Position numbers and translations under genes: made by a program
Part shown: positions 21,865 to 32,137 of the stretch, piece by piece
Layout of the letters: each line of letters begins with the position of its first letter
Position numbering within the stretch: the stretch's first letter is position 1
DNA from: Branchiostoma lanceolatum
Taxonomy: Eukaryota > Chordata > Leptocardii > Amphioxiformes > Branchiostomatidae
NCBI RefSeq assembly: GCF_035083965.1
Contig: NC_089730.1
Span: forward strand, 20,718,527-20,782,526
Reading direction: 5' to 3'
DNA: 64,000 nt
Notes under the pieces: generated by a model
Databases searched by the model: none
What the model saw: the letters and a program-made list of their open reading frames with translations, nothing else
Told to the model about the DNA's origin: nothing

Positions 21865-22429
21865 TGCTGTGTGGCAAAAACAGGAAGTAAAATGATAGAC
21901 AATCTTGATGATGTTACCCAAATTTACGTAATCGTCAAGTCACCATCACAGCTCGCAACGTGTCGTATGGTATTTTGACATTATTTCTAGGTTGTGTCTT
22001 TCCCAATAAAAGAAATAATGGATTTGAAAAGAGCAAAGCTGGTAAATGGCCATGGATTATGACTAGGGACAGTGTGGATAAATTATGCGCTCCCAATGTA
22101 ACCTTTCAACTAACACCATGATTGGTTGTAGGACTAACATGTATAATAAAGCTGTAACTAAAAAAAAAAAAATAATGAAGAAAACAAAGAAAACTGGCAA
22201 ATGTCCGCATGCACGGACCGCGCTGGGCAAAACTGTTCGTAAATTCCGGCGTCCATCGTCGAATAAATTTGCAAACTGACAAAGACAAACAGCAGGGGAA
22301 AATAAATCACCGTGACTAAAAACTGACCGACAGCAGACCAGAATTAACAATACAGAATTGTTAATATTATGGCAAGTTCTAGAGCGTTGTTTTTCTTTGG
22401 CGATGTCCAAAAATCATTCACGTCCTATG
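21865..22429 (-). other. ZF6 intron 1, left part
   Basis: Non-coding, A-rich in places (run at about 22159-22171). Nothing recognised besides a C-rich tract at about 22430-22440, next to the LINE fragment. Confidence 0.4.
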
Positions 22430-22441
22430 CCCCCCTCCCCT

Positions 22442-22785
22442 TCTTACTTATCGACCGAGCTTTTTCCCCAAAACAGTCATAGAATGGAATGCACTTCCGC
22501 AACACCTTATCGAAACCAAGACTACAGATAGCTTTAAAGCTGGGGTGGCCAAGTATTATGGTTACCCCGGCTTCACCCAGCTGTAAGGGGAGGAGCCTAT
22601 ACCTAGTGTGGCAATGTACAGCACTATTTTGTTCGTTATTTTTTGCACCACTTTTTTTATTCTTGTTGACGGCGTGCACCACCACCACCGGCCACACTTG
22701 GGTAAGGCCTCTGACCATAAGTCCTAGACACTATGCCCCACGCGGGGTTTTGTCTAGTATCTCGACAAGACAAGACAAGACCACT
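22442..22785 (+). mobile_element. 3' fragment of a LINE, inserted in ZF6 intron
   Basis: A plus-strand frame at about 22461-22585 reads FFPKTVIEWNALPQHLIETK then DSFKAGVAKYYGYPG and a stop. This is the FFPRT...WNxLP motif found at the C-terminal end of many LINE reverse-transcriptase proteins. A 3' untranslated tail follows and ends in ACAAG repeats at about 22765-22783. It lies antisense to ZF6. The 5' boundary and a target duplication were not fixed. Confidence 0.7.
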
Positions 22786-22864
22786 GTTTCCACAAAACAA
22801 ACCTTTATACTTAAAGTAGCGAAAGATAAGCATATGTAGAATGGTCAGGCTGGAAACAAAAATG

Positions 22865-23035
22865 CCTTACCTGGCGATCTATGGTGCTGATTGGTTCCCA
22901 AGATGTTGAATTGTCGTTAGAATAGCGATCAGGTGGAAACTGTGATGCTCCGACAAATAAAAATGGCGGACAAGCAATCTGACCCTTTTACGCAGTTGAG
23001 GTCGAAGGTCAAAGTTTATATCCCTGATTACCCGT
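22865..23035 (-). promoter_or_regulatory. Promoter and first exon of ZF6
   Basis: Donor GT at 22869-22870 (CCAG|GTAAGG). AAAAATGGCGGAC at 22959-22971, a clean DR1 AGGTCGAAGGTCA at 22999-23011, then CCTGATTACCC. The LINE fragment and C-rich tract lie downstream in the intron. Confidence 0.6.
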
Positions 23036-23766
23036 ACTATCATAGTATGTTATAACGAGTAACTGGATAAACAAATATCTTTAAAATTAAGTTAGTTATC
23101 GCTATGCTACATGAAGTAAATGATTCAAGAAACATTAAAAAATCACATGAAATGGTATAAAAGTTAACTTTGATGATCTAATTACATAACGGCAGATTCT
23201 TATTATTTTCTATTATTGTGCTTACAGATGACACCCATAATTAGCACAAGACGGTATTGTTAGCAACAAACAGCTTATTCCATTTCCCCCTGTAGAACAT
23301 CATCATATAAACACAATAATTATACATAACTTAAAAACATGTATACCATTTTTGTAATATTATGTATTACTAACAAAATTAAGAATGTCTACATACAATA
23401 ACGCTACTTAAAGGATAACCTTTTCAACTAGGAATGTTAGTATCAACTCGTTAAACATTAACGACGTTAAATACCGTTTCATACAGAATATTTCAATCGG
23501 ATAGTGAAGAATACTATATATAGTATAACTTTGGTTGCAACTATCAAGGTTAAGGGTAACATATGCATATATGTACGACGGTCGCTCAAGAAGTGAGGAC
23601 CTAATAGGGACTCAAAATTCACTGCGTGATTTTATTTGTGCAAACTTCCTCTTTGACTACCTTTGGATGCTTAACAGAAAATTGAATTTGTTACCTTGGC
23701 ATGTATGTTCTGCCACAATAACTTTATGTGCAGTCGGTAAGTCACGAACTATTCACGTTTGAAGCT
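23036..23766. other. Spacer, nothing recognised
   Basis: AT-rich sequence between the ZF6 promoter and the MITE at 23775; short open frames only. Confidence 0.35.
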
Positions 23767-23774
23767 GTGTTTTC

Positions 23775-23969
23775 TACTATCCAATCAGAGGAGTGGGTCC
23801 GGCAGGTTTTTGACGTGTTTTTAGGCGTTTTTTTTCGGGCTTTCAACTGTCATGTTTTTTTTTTGTCTAGCCAAAAAACATGACAAAGAAGAAAGCCCCC
23901 CCCCCCCAAAAAAAAACGCCTGAAAATACGTCAAAAACCTGCCGGACCCACTCCTCTGTTTGGATAGTA
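23775..23969. mobile_element. hAT-type foldback MITE with 8-bp target duplication
   Basis: 195 bp bracketed by exact GTGTTTTC copies (23767-23774 and 23970-23977). Arms of about 75 bp are inverted: TACTATCCAATCAGAGGAGT, GGGTCCGGCAGGTTTTTGAC, AGGCGTTTTTTTT. The right arm has expanded homopolymers (C run and A run at about 23897-23918). Non-autonomous. The 8-bp duplication suits hAT-type transposition. Confidence 0.85.
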
Positions 23970-23989
23970 GTGTTTTCGTGTTGGTTTGA

Positions 23990-24374
23990 ATTGCATTATA
24001 GTGCTGCAGAATACATGTATTACACTGGTTACATTTGTAGGGCTTATCTTCGTGTATTGTCGTATGTGTAGATAGTATTGATAGTTGATGTGAGATCGGC
24101 TATCAAGTATCCACATACTCCGCACATGCAAGTTTTTTTAAACAGTATGTTTTGTTGTATGTCGGGAGAGATTAGACTTGTCTATTGTCCTAAATCCACA
24201 CTCTCCACACATGTATGGTTTCTCTCCTATATGTGTTCTCATATGTTCGGATAGGTAAGACCTGTCGGCCGTTCTATATCCGCACTCTCCTCACATGTAA
24301 GGTTTCTCTCCAGTATGTTTTAACATGTGTCGGTCTAAAGTGCCTTTCTGCGCTGAAGAATAGTCACACTAGTC
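23990..24374 (-). pseudogene. Fossil fingers downstream of ZF7
   Basis: Four to five fingers continue beyond the ZF7 stop. Directly after it, TGT GAC CAG has become TAA GAC TAG, then DYSSAQKGTLDRHMLKHTG, CGYRTADRSYLSEHMRTH and CGFRTIDKSNLSRH can be read, with Cys codons lost to stops. Left of about 24150 the array is barely recognisable. Confidence 0.75.
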
Positions 24375-25424
24375 TTATTTAAAGGGTTTCACACCTGTAT
24401 GTATTTTCATATGGTCGATTAGGTGAGACCTGTTGCCCGTTCTGTACCCACACTCCTCACACATGTATGGTTTTTCTTCAGTATGTTTAAACATGTGTCG
24501 GTTCAAGTTGCCTTGCTGCGCAGAAGAATAGTCGCACTGGTCACATTTATAGGGTTTATCACCTGTATGGCTTCTCATATGTTCGGATAGGGTAGACCTG
24601 TTGGCTGTTCTGAATCCGCACTCTCCACACATGTAGGGTTTATCTCCAGTGTGTTTATACATATGTCGGGCTAAATGACATTTCTGTGCAGAAGAATAGT
24701 CACACTGGTCACATTTATAGGGTTTCTCACCTGTATGTTTTCTCATATGCACGGATAGGTGAGAATGGTTCGCCGTCCTGTATCCGCACTCTCCACACAT
24801 GTAGGTTTTTTGTCCGGTGTGTTTTAACATGTGTCGGTCTAAACTGCTTTTCCACGCAGAAAAATAGTTACACTGGTCACATTTGTAGGGTTTTTTACCT
24901 GTATGTGTTCTCATATGTATGGAGAGGTAAGACTTTCTGGTCGTTCTATATCCGCACTCTCCACACATGTATGGTTTATCTCCAGTGTGTTTAGTTATAT
25001 GTCGATCTAAATTGGATTTCCGTGCAGCAGAATAGTCACACTGGTCACACTTGTAGGGTTTTTCTCCGGTGTGTTTACGCCTGTGACGGTCTAAATTGCT
25101 TTTCTTTGCAGCAGAATATTCGCACTGGTCACATTTATAGGGTTTCTCACCTGTATGTGTTCTGGTATGTTTGATAAGGTCAGCCTTTGAAGCTGCACGG
25201 TAGTCACATTCCGTACATGCGAAGCGTTTTTCCGCAGTACGTTTCACCGCAAGCCTGTCCGTCTGCTCTATTTGACCCTGTACGGGAGGATGGCCAGGCT
25301 TGACCTCTTCCTTGTCCTGCTGCCCTCCCGTGTCTGTTAACGGGTTCTCTTGGCTGATTGTCTCGTGCCCAGGGTGTTCAGTTGGCAGCTCGTCCGTAGG
25401 AATCTTATAAATGTTCTCGTCCAT
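24375..25424 (-). CDS. ZF7: C2H2 zinc-finger protein, 10 fingers
   Basis: 349 residues from ATG 25424 (MDENIYKIPTDELPTEHPGHE), the family start. The acceptor is TATCATTGCAG|TTGTTTGAAATGG. The leader spans about residues 1-64 and is shorter than usual, lacking the CEETCGVK portion, with QQDKEEVKPGHPPVQGQ joined directly. Ten intact fingers alternate CDQC and CGEC types. The array ends at GVKPFK where the next Cys codon became TAA. Upstream of the chosen ATG the frame stays open for another 67 codons through the acceptor, so an intron-retained form could carry an N-terminal extension. Promoter block at 25831-26030. DNA-binding role inferred. Confidence 0.88.
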   Translation of the reverse strand: MDENIYKIPTDELPTEHPGHETISQENPLTDTGGQQDKEEVKPGHPPVQGQIEQTDRLAVKRTAEKRFACTECDYRAASKADLIKHTRTHTGEKPYKCDQCEYSAAKKSNLDRHRRKHTGEKPYKCDQCDYSAARKSNLDRHITKHTGDKPYMCGECGYRTTRKSYLSIHMRTHTGKKPYKCDQCNYFSAWKSSLDRHMLKHTGQKTYMCGECGYRTANHSHLSVHMRKHTGEKPYKCDQCDYSSAQKCHLARHMYKHTGDKPYMCGECGFRTANRSTLSEHMRSHTGDKPYKCDQCDYSSAQQGNLNRHMFKHTEEKPYMCEECGYRTGNRSHLIDHMKIHTGVKPFK

Positions 25425-25830
25425 TTCAAACAACTGCAATGATATGTGCAACGTTGTTACATTGAAAATTTTACCCATAAAATCCATTTCCAGCCCCAAA
25501 CAGTAGTGTAGCAAGTCACAGTTCACAGTCATGATGCTGTCAAACTTGTACATGGCTTCAACGTGTATCCCGACAAATATTCTGGTCGGTCTTCTAGTTC
25601 TATCCTGTAATAAGCATGGCCACAATATAAACGTAGTCCATGTTACATGCGCACTAGGATGTTTGGCAAATGTAACTTCAGTATGTCATGCTTTGAACAG
25701 AGATTCTTGTCCCCACGTAACACTCGTTAGAACCCCCCCCCCCCACTAAAATCGTCCCTAACTACTCCCGTAGTCCTATCTTGCTGTCTCATTGCTACCT
25801 GTTAGTGAGTGATTATAGTTCACAAACGTC
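25425..25830 (-). other. ZF7 intron 1
   Basis: Short intron of about 0.4 kb. It includes a C run at about 25733-25744, roughly 90 nt inside the donor. Nothing else recognised. Confidence 0.55.
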
Positions 25831-26030
25831 TTACCTCTATTCTGCTGCAGTTATAGAAGCGATGAAGAGATGAATCGTCTGGAAAGTAGTCTATATTTAG
25901 GAAGGGTTCCTTTGCGTCGCTGGTCAAAATGGCGGACACGCAGGTAAGTGCCACCGCCGGTGAAAGGTCAAAGTTAATGCACATGATTACCCCAGTGATA
26001 CTGCAAGCTCCTGGATATACCGTATGACTC
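25831..26030 (-). promoter_or_regulatory. Promoter and first exon of ZF7
   Basis: Donor GT at 25833-25834. CAAAATGGCGGAC at 25925-25937 and DR1-like CGGTGAAAGGTCA at 25958-25970. In this copy the plus strand also carries a perfect donor-like CAG|GTAAGT at about 25941-25949, 10 bases after the ATGG of the motif. Confidence 0.6.
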
Positions 26031-26584
26031 AAGTTGATGCCACAGTCTTCTACTGGTGTCCTGTGAACTTCCCAAATAAGACTAAAAACCGGCTCTAAAG
26101 CGTTTTTCTCCTGCTTGCTTGATGTCAAAGCTATCAACTATGAAAAAATGTTGGTGGTCCCTGGGCCTGGTGCTAAAGTTTGCAGGACAGACCGAAAAGC
26201 GTTACTGTACATTTTGAAATGTTCCCGGATTTTATTTTCACCTACCCGGCCTTCCCTCTATTTCTATCTTTCAAGAGAAAAAAAAAGGGTCAGGTTTTTT
26301 TTGTTTCTCATAATCGCAACCAAATGGAAGAAACTACATTTTACATCTATATCTTTCTTCCAAGTTAAGTATAGCCAACCTTCGGTGTAACACACTGTCT
26401 TCGCCGTTTCGTGACGCGGCAAAAGCTGGTTATATTAAATACTTATTAAATTACACAATGGCATTTTGCATTCTATTGTACAGAAGGAGTACTACATGTA
26501 TATCTAGCTCCATCGTTGTGTTGCGATTGTAGAACTGAAATAAATTTCCATTCAAACGGGGAAGTTGTGCATCAATGCCTTTAT
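26031..26584. other. Spacer between ZF7 promoter and ZF8 3' end
   Basis: Homologous to the spacers at 36.9-38.8, 52.1-52.6 and 62.8-63.3 kb, with no gene recognised. It contains a plus-strand AATAAA (GAACTGAAATAAATTTCC) at about 26531-26548, facing the minus-strand poly(A) signal of ZF8. Confidence 0.45.
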
Positions 26585-26590
26585 TTTATT
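26585..26590 (-). terminator. Poly(A) signal for ZF8
   Basis: AATAAA on the minus strand in GAAATAAAATAAAGGCATTG, about 410 nt past the stop. The same sequence block recurs downstream of ZF10, 11, 12, 13, 14 and 15, so it is probably the family's 3' end. Cleavage is not shown. Confidence 0.5.
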
Positions 26591-26879
26591 TCTTCAAAGA
26601 TACAAAGATATGGCGTAGAATATACATGTGTGGTTGCTTACAACCTAACAAAAAAGCGCCATGCTTCGTCCTCAGTCTGAGGTTCGACCGCTTACTTGTA
26701 CAAGGAAACTCCGACATCCTCCTTAATGCAAACGGCTAACGTCTTGGATCCTGAGGCGTAAGTAACAACAGCTAGACTACAAGCTAAGCGTCACATTGGG
26801 ACACCGGTGCCTTCGTCACCAATCTGTAATTTTCCTAATGACAAAGGCTTGATGTCCTACTAGTAATGTACTTTTGTAG

Positions 26880-26999
26880 AGTTTTTCCACTCGTATGTTT
26901 TAACATATGCTTATCACCTGTATGGCTTCTCATATGTCTTGATAGGGTAGATCTGTCGGCTGTTCTGAATCCGCACTCGCCACACATGTTGGGTTTTTC
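26880..26999 (-). pseudogene. Fossil fingers downstream of ZF8
   Basis: One complete finger ([19 protein letters not shown]) and part of another continue in frame directly after the ZF8 stop, which arose from GGA to TGA in the HTGEKP linker. Confidence 0.75.
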
Positions 27000-28061
27000 T
27001 CAAGTGTGTTTAGCCAGGTGTCGATGTAAATTGCTTTTCTTTGCAGCAGTATATTCGCACTGGTCACATTTATAGGGTTTCTCACCTGTATGTATTTTCA
27101 TATGTTCTGATAGGTGAGACCTGTAGGCCGTTCTGAATCCGCACTCTCCACACATGTAGGGTTTATCTCCAGTGTGTTTAGCCATGTGTAGGTCTAAATG
27201 TACTTTCTGTGCAGCAGAATAGTAGCACTGGTCACATTTATAGGGTTTCTCACCTGTATGTGTTCTCATATGTACTGTTAAGGTTTCCCGGTAGGCCGTC
27301 CTGTAACCACATTCCCCGCACATGTAGGGTTTTTCTCCGGTGTGTTTAAGAATATGGCGTCCCAAATCTTTTTCCCGCGCAGAAGAATAGTCACACAGGC
27401 TACATTTGAAGGGCTTCTCACCTGTATGAGTTCTCATATGTTCGGATAATCTACTTTTTCTAGCCGTCCTGAACCCACATTCTCCACACATGTAGGGTTT
27501 TTCTCCACTGTGTTTAAGCACGTGTTGGTCTAAACTCTTTTTGAGTGCAGCAGAATAGTCACACTGGTCACATTTATAGGGTTTTTCTCCAGTGTGTTTA
27601 CGCTTGTGACAGTCTAAATGGCATTTCTGTGCAGCAGAATATTCGCACTGGTCACATTTGTAGGGTTTCTCACCTGTATGTTTTCTTATATGTTTGGATA
27701 GGACAGACCTGTAAGCCGTTCTGTATCCACACTCGCCACACATGTAAGGTTTTTCTGCGGTGTGTTTAACCATATGTTTGTTCAAATCACTATTTCGCAA
27801 AGTACAATAGTCACACTGGTCACATTTGTAGCGCTTCTTGCCTGTAGGCTTCACCTCAATAAGACCGTCCGGCTGCTCTATTCGATCAGGTCCACGAGGA
27901 TGGTCAGGCTTTACCCCGCACGTTTCTTCACGTGGGACGTCCTCTTCCTTGTCCCGCTGCCTTCCCGTGACTGTTGCTAGCTCCTCACTGATGCTTTCCT
28001 CGTTCCCAGGGTGTCCAGTTGTCAGCTCTTCCACAGGAATCTCGCCTATTGTCTCGTCCAT
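27000..28061 (-). CDS. ZF8: C2H2 zinc-finger protein, 10 fingers
   Basis: 353 residues from ATG 28061 (MDETIGEIPVEELTTGHPGN). Leader residues 1-77 have GRQRDKEEDVPREETCGVK. The usual first finger (FACTECDYR) is absent, and the leader runs into KKRYKCDQCDYCTLRN. Ten intact fingers alternate in type and end at HRHLAKHT*, where the linker Gly codon GGA is TGA. The next finger is still readable downstream, so this is a truncation relative to an ancestor. The same linker TGA is shared by ZF10, ZF12 and ZF14, which suggests a common ancestral stop. Eighteen more in-frame codons precede the ATG through the acceptor region. Promoter block at 28952-29150; poly(A) signal at 26585-26590. Confidence 0.88.
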   Translation of the reverse strand: MDETIGEIPVEELTTGHPGNEESISEELATVTGRQRDKEEDVPREETCGVKPDHPRGPDRIEQPDGLIEVKPTGKKRYKCDQCDYCTLRNSDLNKHMVKHTAEKPYMCGECGYRTAYRSVLSKHIRKHTGEKPYKCDQCEYSAAQKCHLDCHKRKHTGEKPYKCDQCDYSAALKKSLDQHVLKHSGEKPYMCGECGFRTARKSRLSEHMRTHTGEKPFKCSLCDYSSAREKDLGRHILKHTGEKPYMCGECGYRTAYRETLTVHMRTHTGEKPYKCDQCYYSAAQKVHLDLHMAKHTGDKPYMCGECGFRTAYRSHLSEHMKIHTGEKPYKCDQCEYTAAKKSNLHRHLAKHT

Positions 28062-28121
28062 TGCTAACAACTTCAAGGTCATGTGCAACATTGTTACATA
28101 GAAAATGTTACCCATAAAATC

Positions 28122-28324
28122 TAGCCTCCATAGCAGATTCTGAACCGGCCTTAATGGGGGCTAAATAATACACCTTTTGCAGCCAGCCCTTAACCATCAG
28201 CCACCCCCGTAACCATTGTGCCGGCTGATAGTTACAGGGTTGGCTGATGGTTACGGGTTGGCTGCAAAAAGTGTATTATTTAGCCCCCCCCCCCCAAAAG
28301 TCGGTTCAGAGCCGGCTACATAAT
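28122..28324. mobile_element. Foldback MITE with TAAAATC duplication
   Basis: 203 bp bracketed by TAAAATC at 28115-28121 and 28325-28331. Inverted arms of about 65 bp share CTGAACCG, GGGGGCTAAATAATACAC, TTTTGCAGCCA and TAACCATCAGCCA. An inner sub-repeat (TAACCATCAGCC / TAACTATCAGCC) is present, and a C run has expanded at about 28284-28297. Paralogous introns lack it (ACCCATAAAATCCATTTCTA). Confidence 0.8.
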
Positions 28325-28459
28325 TAAAATCCATTTCTACCCCGAAACAGTAGTGTAGCAAGTCAGTTTACAATTCAATATTCTGAAAAACCTATCCATG
28401 ACTTCAGCTTGTATCCCGACACAAATTCTGGTCTGTCTTCAAGTTCTATATCCTGTATA

Positions 28460-28664
28460 AGCTAGTTCGGAGTTGTTACTACGCATGTGCAGTGTGCGTG
28501 AAGGTGAAGGCCCCCGAGACGTGAACAAAGCCAGTCGGGGCGTTGTTATGCAGATCTACACAGTTGTTATGCAAATCTATACAGTGTCCAGGCGAGCACT
28601 GCATAGGAGCCGGGGGCCTTCACCTTTGACACTGCACATGCGTAGTAGCAACTCCGAACTAGCT
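28460..28664. mobile_element. TA-flanked MITE (AGCTAGTTCGG family)
   Basis: 205 bp between TA dinucleotides (28458-28459 and 28665-28666). Inverted tips AGCTAGTTCGGAGTTG, then TACTACGCATGTGCAGTGT and GAAGGTGAAGGCCCCCG. Paralogous introns have CCTGTAATAAGCA here, giving the empty site. Another copy is at 42983. TA duplication is typical of Tc1/mariner-type MITEs. Confidence 0.85.
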
Positions 28665-28951
28665 TATTAAAAAAGCATGAATCCTGCTTTCATTATTCCT
28701 TGACGTGAGCCATGAATGACCTCATGAATGTAAATGTAGTCCATGATGCATGCGTATTAGAATGTTTGGCAAATATAACTTAAGCATGTGACGTTTTGAA
28801 CACAGATACCTAAGATCCTTGTCCCAATCACGCAACACTCGTTAGACCCCCACCCCCATAATCGCTGTAAGATTCTCCCGTCAAATACTCCCGCGCTCCT
28901 ACCTTGCAGCCGTATTAGCACTAATCTATGAACATTGGTAGTTACCAAATG

Positions 28952-29150
28952 TCTTACCTGTGTTCTGCTTAGTTATAGAAGCGATGAAGCGTTGAATCGT
29001 CTTAAATAGTCTCAGATTTACGGAAGCGTTCTTTGCGTCGTTGGTCAAAATGGCGGACATGCGGGTCAGTGTTTCCGCCGGTGAAAGGTCAAAGTTAACG
29101 CTCCTGATTACCCCAGTGATACTGCAAGTATCCGGCTATACTGTATGAGT
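28952..29150 (-). promoter_or_regulatory. Promoter and first exon of ZF8
   Basis: Donor GT at 28956-28957 (CACAG|GTAAGAC). CAAAATGGCGGAC at 29046-29058, CGGTGAAAGGTCA at 29079-29091 and CCTGATTACCCC. The C-rich tract lies at about 28846-28857. Confidence 0.6.
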
Positions 29151-29449
29151 CGTGCTGATGCTTCAATCTGCTACTGGTGACATGTAAAGTTAAAGGTTAA
29201 GCAGGCATCCTCAACTGCGGTGAAGCATGATGCTTTTTCAAGTAGCTAGTAGTAGTGCTGTAGCGTTGAAAACCAAATCCAAATCCAGATCCCTCCTGTT
29301 AATGTTGAGGTGGGAGGGGGGCATTGTTGTGAGCACAATAGCAGGTTTCAAAGACAGGACTAACTATCAATAACAAAAGAAACAAAAATGGAACAGAAAG
29401 TTACTATAAACCCTGACTACTTTGATGGCATGGGTTGTAGGCCTTAAGG

Positions 29450-29755
29450 GGCCTCCCTGTCTGAGAATGCAGATGAGTAGACTAGTAGTGCAATGTGGCT
29501 TCGCTACTGGTCGCGTTTTGGGCCAAGCACACGGGGTCATCCCTACTCCTCTCGATAAGTGTGTAAGGTTATTTTACGTGCTGAGTTTTGACGCTAGAGG
29601 CTTATGCCTAAAGTTGCCTCACATACTGGGCCGCCGGCTTTACGTCACCATCCGAAAGCACAAATGCAATCTCTTACAACATGCCCGAGCTCAGCAGTCG
29701 ACCCTATGATTGAACTCGGGCCCTAGGATCCGCGGAATTCGATCCAGCTGGCGAC
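29450..29755 (-). repeat. tRNA-derived SINE, diverged
   Basis: Read on the minus strand, a B-box-like CCCGAGTTCAATC lies near the right end. The body shares blocks such as CACGTAAAATAACC and CACTTATCGA with the SINE at 43.6-43.95 kb (CACGTTAAAGAACC, CACTTATCGA). Ends are approximate. Confidence 0.55.
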
Positions 29756-29759
29756 GCCC

Positions 29760-30940
29760 TGTAGATGTCTCAAATACGACTAAAACCGGCTCATTTTTCC
29801 TCCTGCTTGCTTGATATCAAACCAATTAACTATGAAAACGTGTAGTAGTCGGTCGGCCTGGTGCTTACGTTTGTAGGACAGACTGAAAAACCTTACTGTA
29901 CATTTTGAAATGTCCACGGATTTTTGTTTCACCTTCCCTGCCTTCCCCGTATCTCTCTCTTTCAGAAAAAAAAAACGGTTAGGTTTTCTTTTGCTTCTCA
30001 TAATCGTGTTGTGATTGTAGAACTGAAATAGATTTCCATTCAAACGGGGAACTTGTGCATCAATGCCATTATTTTATTTCTTCAAAGATACAAAGATATG
30101 GCATAGAATATACATGTGCGGTTGTTTCCAAGCTAAAGAAAAGCGCCATGCTTTGACCTCAGTTTGAGGCTCCACCTCTTACTCGTGCGATCGCACAAGG
30201 AAACTCCGACAGCCTTCTTAATGCAAACGGCTAGCGTCTTGGTTCATGACGCGTAAGTAACAACAGCTAGACTACATGTTTGAGTGTTAAACTCGTTACT
30301 GTATGAGTGGCGTTGATGCTTCAGACTCCCGCTGTTGCCCTGTGAATTACTCAAAACCAAATACGAAGAAGAAAAAAAAAACAGGCCCATAAGCATTTTC
30401 CTGTTTTCCTGTTCAATTCCAAACCGACAGAAAACGCACGCACATGTTGTGGCTTCGCAGACGAGTGCTGAAGTTTGCAGGACAGACTACCATAATGTTT
30501 TACTATCAATCTTGACATGTTCTCGTTGATTTTATCCTTTCTTATCTTCCCTATATTTCTTTCTCAACCCGATAATATGACGGGAATCTGTTCTAAAGCT
30601 TCTCATAATCGAACCCCCTCCTTCAACAAAGAACTGCATTTATATCTGTATCTTGTTATCATACAATATGACGACAACAATGATAGTATTGCACATTGGT
30701 GCGTTGCATCTGCTTCTACTGAGAAAGTACTACACGTATATAGATATAGCTTCATTGCTGTGCTGTGATTGTAGAACTAAAATAATCTTATATTTAGACT
30801 GGCAACTTGTGCTTCAATGTCTTTTATTTCTCAAATAAAGTGACATGACATACATCAGTTTTGTACAGTGGACCTGCGACAGCCTACTTATTACAAACAA
30901 ATGACTTGTTGGATCATACCGCGATAGTTAGAACATTTAG
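29760..30940. other. Duplicated spacer downstream of ZF9
   Basis: No gene recognised. 30300-30940 matches 59810-60570 block by block (for example GTTAGAACAxTTAGACTA). A first 3'-end-like block with minus-strand AATAAA at 30073-30078 and a second at 30823-30828 suggest a tandem duplication of the gene-end segment. Confidence 0.45.
30823..30828 (-). terminator. Poly(A) signal of the ZF9 remnant
   Basis: AATAAA on the minus strand in GAGAAATAAAAGACATTG, in the position equivalent to 60444-60449 of ZF15. Confidence 0.4.
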
Positions 30941-30944
30941 ACTA

Positions 30945-31718
30945 AGGCCACAGCAAGTAAATTTTATGGATGACATCCTCCGCAGACTCCAAAATCAATG
31001 AGATAGGGCGAAAAAAAAACAAGGCGGCCAAAAAAAACAAGATTCCTATATTTTCAAATTTTGAGGTCATAAATATTGTTAAACAAGAATTGAGGCGACG
31101 AAATACTAGTATGATATCATGACCAACAGGTTTTTTATTCCTGTATTCAACCAATGAGGTTTCATATATAATATAAAACCTCCTTGATTCAACAGTAAAC
31201 ATGTCCTTGTAGATGTGTATACATCTCAATAGACTAACTACAACAAATGCAGAAAAGAGCTTGTTGTACTATCATCTGAAGCAACTACACTGGATATTCA
31301 TATGCGATGAAACACCTTGTGTATACAGCTCAATTAACTAACCCCCCCCCCCCATTGTTTATATAATGTCCTTGCTAGAACAAATGCAGAAAACAGCTTG
31401 TTATCATACCATCATGGGCAGGAACCACACTGGGTATTCATATGCAACGAAATACCTTAGACCGTCAACATTAAACTGTTCTGGAAGATGTGCAGCTCAA
31501 TTAACTAGAACAAACGCAGAAAACAGCTTGTCATACCATCATGGGCTACACTGTGTATTCATATGCAATGAAACACCTCAACGTTTACGACATATTTGCC
31601 CATTTTTGGCATGTTGACCACCGTCGAAGGGCAATGAAATTTCTTGTTTTTTATTTCGAAATCAGGCGAAAATTAATGAGCGCGCTGATGTCATCCATAA
31701 AAATTACTTGCTGTGGCC
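30945..31718. mobile_element. TIR transposon, 774 bp, absent from paralogous site
   Basis: Tips AGGCCACAGCAAGTAA and, inverted, TAGGCCACAGCAAGTAA continue as TTTATGGATGACATC, giving about 32-bp inverted repeats. TA flanks both sides. The paralogous spacer at about 60560 reads TTAGACTAATGCT without it. No transposase seen. The interior carries a tandem repeat of about 130 bp, listed separately. Confidence 0.8.
31240..31595. repeat. Three-copy tandem repeat of about 130 bp
   Basis: Copies contain AACAAATGCAGAAAA, CTTGTTxTACCATCATGGGC, TATTCATATGCAATGAAA and AGCTCAATTAACTA. The third copy is shortened. All lie inside the TIR element at 30945-31718. Confidence 0.75.
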
Positions 31719-32137
31719 TAATGCTAAACGTTACTTTGGGATCATGGTGTCTTAATCATCAGTTGTTTTTCTTATGACAAAGGTCGTATATATATTCAAT
31801 CAGTATAGGGTGCACCAAACAATGTGTTAAACAATGTGTTTGTCGTAAACTTACGAGGTCTCAAGCGTGTTAACCCATGTGTAGGGCCTATCAACACTCT
31901 GCTTAGCCATGTGGTGTTCTAAAGTCCCCTTCTGTGCAGCAGAATCATCGTACTGGTCACACTTGTGTGTAGCTGTGTGATTGTCTTAAGTCCAATTCTG
32001 GGCAGAATGGTCGCACTGATTACTTGTATGGGATTTCTCGCCTTTATGTTTTCTCATATGTGCGGATAGGTTCGGTTTTCTAGTCGTCCTGTAACCGCAT
32101 TCCCCACACATGTAGGGGTTTTCTCCGGTGTGTTTAA

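Noticed and set aside
21865-21921. Longer N-terminus for ZF6
   Set aside because: The extra 19 codons have no ATG (first codon TTG) and lie upstream of a strong acceptor, so the start was set at 21864.
22063-22410. 115-codon minus-strand frame in the ZF6 intron
   Set aside because: Low-complexity Phe-rich translation of an A-rich strand; no supporting signal.
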